Shown: positions 5,276 to 5,428 of the stretch, piece after piece
Numbering within the stretch: the first letter of the stretch is position 1
Layout of the letters: each line of letters starts with the position of its first letter
NCBI GenBank assembly: GCA_043736395.1
Contig: JAYTCQ010000166.1
Location: forward strand, 1-5,428
From: JAFDVL01 sp043736395
GTDB lineage: Bacteria; Acidobacteriota; Blastocatellia; RBC074
Direction of reading: 5' to 3'
DNA length: 5,428 bases
Notes under the pieces: model-generated
Told to the model about the DNA's origin: nothing
What the model saw: the letters and a program-made list of their open reading frames with translations, nothing else
Databases searched by the model: none
Position numbers and translations under genes: made by a program

Positions 5276-5428
5276 TCAGGCGGCAATAGAGCCATAAGTC
5301 CTGAGTTCCTCATAGCGAGGATGGTTATGAATGAAAGTCGGGTGCAAATCCAACTTGCGAATAATGGTTTGGAGAAAGCGTTCATTGAAGTTGCGCTGTT
5401 TCCAACTGGCGAGCGAGAAGACTTTGAG
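5276..5428 (-). CDS. 3' end of an unidentified gene (partial)
   Basis: The last 50 codons of a minus-strand gene enter from the right edge and end at a TGA at 5276-5278. The peptide, including FNERFLQTIIRKLDLHPTF and NHPRYEELRTYGSIAA, is balanced in composition and reads like a soluble protein C-terminus. I do not recognise the family. The stop lies 37 bp before the inositol oxygenase ATG, with no hairpin between, so the two genes are probably co-transcribed. A link to inositol use is possible but rests only on position. A longer frame in the other register here is the spurious upstream extension of the oxygenase frame. Confidence 0.6.
   Translation of the reverse strand, partial: LKVFSLASWKQRNFNERFLQTIIRKLDLHPTFIHNHPRYEELRTYGSIAA

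Noticed and set aside
5239..5385. 49-codon N-terminal extension of inositol oxygenase
   Set aside because: It has no family similarity, overlaps the coding end of the neighbouring gene in another frame, and a good AAGGAG precedes the internal ATG at 5238.
1..5428. Integron integrase, CRISPR array, tRNA or rRNA genes
   Set aside because: No tyrosine-recombinase motifs in any frame, no regularly spaced repeats, and no cloverleaf or rRNA-like stretches were seen.

Overview
The window looks like environmental bacterial DNA of moderate GC. It carries a small integron cassette array set beside ordinary chromosomal genes. The host cannot be named securely. A myo-inositol oxygenase, a secreted protein of unknown family and a dispersed AACAAGATGAACAGGAT-type repeat suggest a free-living soil or water bacterium, for instance Acidobacteriota or a similar phylum. 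This is a weak inference.

Layout. Positions 1-375 form a left flank with no gene I can support, only small hairpins, a repeated ATAGACTAAT motif and weak promoter-like elements. Positions 377-1561 and 1562-2929 are two consecutive integron gene cassettes in the same orientation. Each holds one plus-strand gene followed by an attC site (1455-1567 and 2847-2935). Both attC sites have the full R''-L''-L'-R' structure, equal central spacers and one extra base in L''. Each cassette's first bases match its own R'' box, which is what excision and integration of a circular cassette predicts. No integrase gene is visible, so within this window the array is a CALIN (attC cluster lacking an integrase). 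The array ends at 2929, next to convergent chromosomal genes.

Cassette 1 encodes a 334-residue helical protein with a central GDNY...HAHDM motif and a C-terminal helical domain that I associate with conflict-system proteins. Cassette 2 encodes a 415-residue protein with a Lys/Arg-rich tail, a winged-helix-like middle and a C-terminal nucleoside 2-deoxyribosyltransferase-like (TIR-like fold) domain. Both have the look of phage-defence or stress-response genes. The second has no visible promoter or Shine-Dalgarno sequence and is probably read through from upstream. Whether they form one system or are two unrelated cassettes cannot be settled from one array.

The right part (2970-5428) is all minus strand: a secreted protein of unknown function with its own promoter candidate and terminator-like hairpin; a gene-free 349-bp gap containing a 236-bp segment bounded by perfect 23-bp inverted repeats; a complete myo-inositol oxygenase (277 residues after start correction) with all six di-iron ligands; and, 37 bp upstream of it, the 3' end of an unidentified gene that probably shares its transcript.
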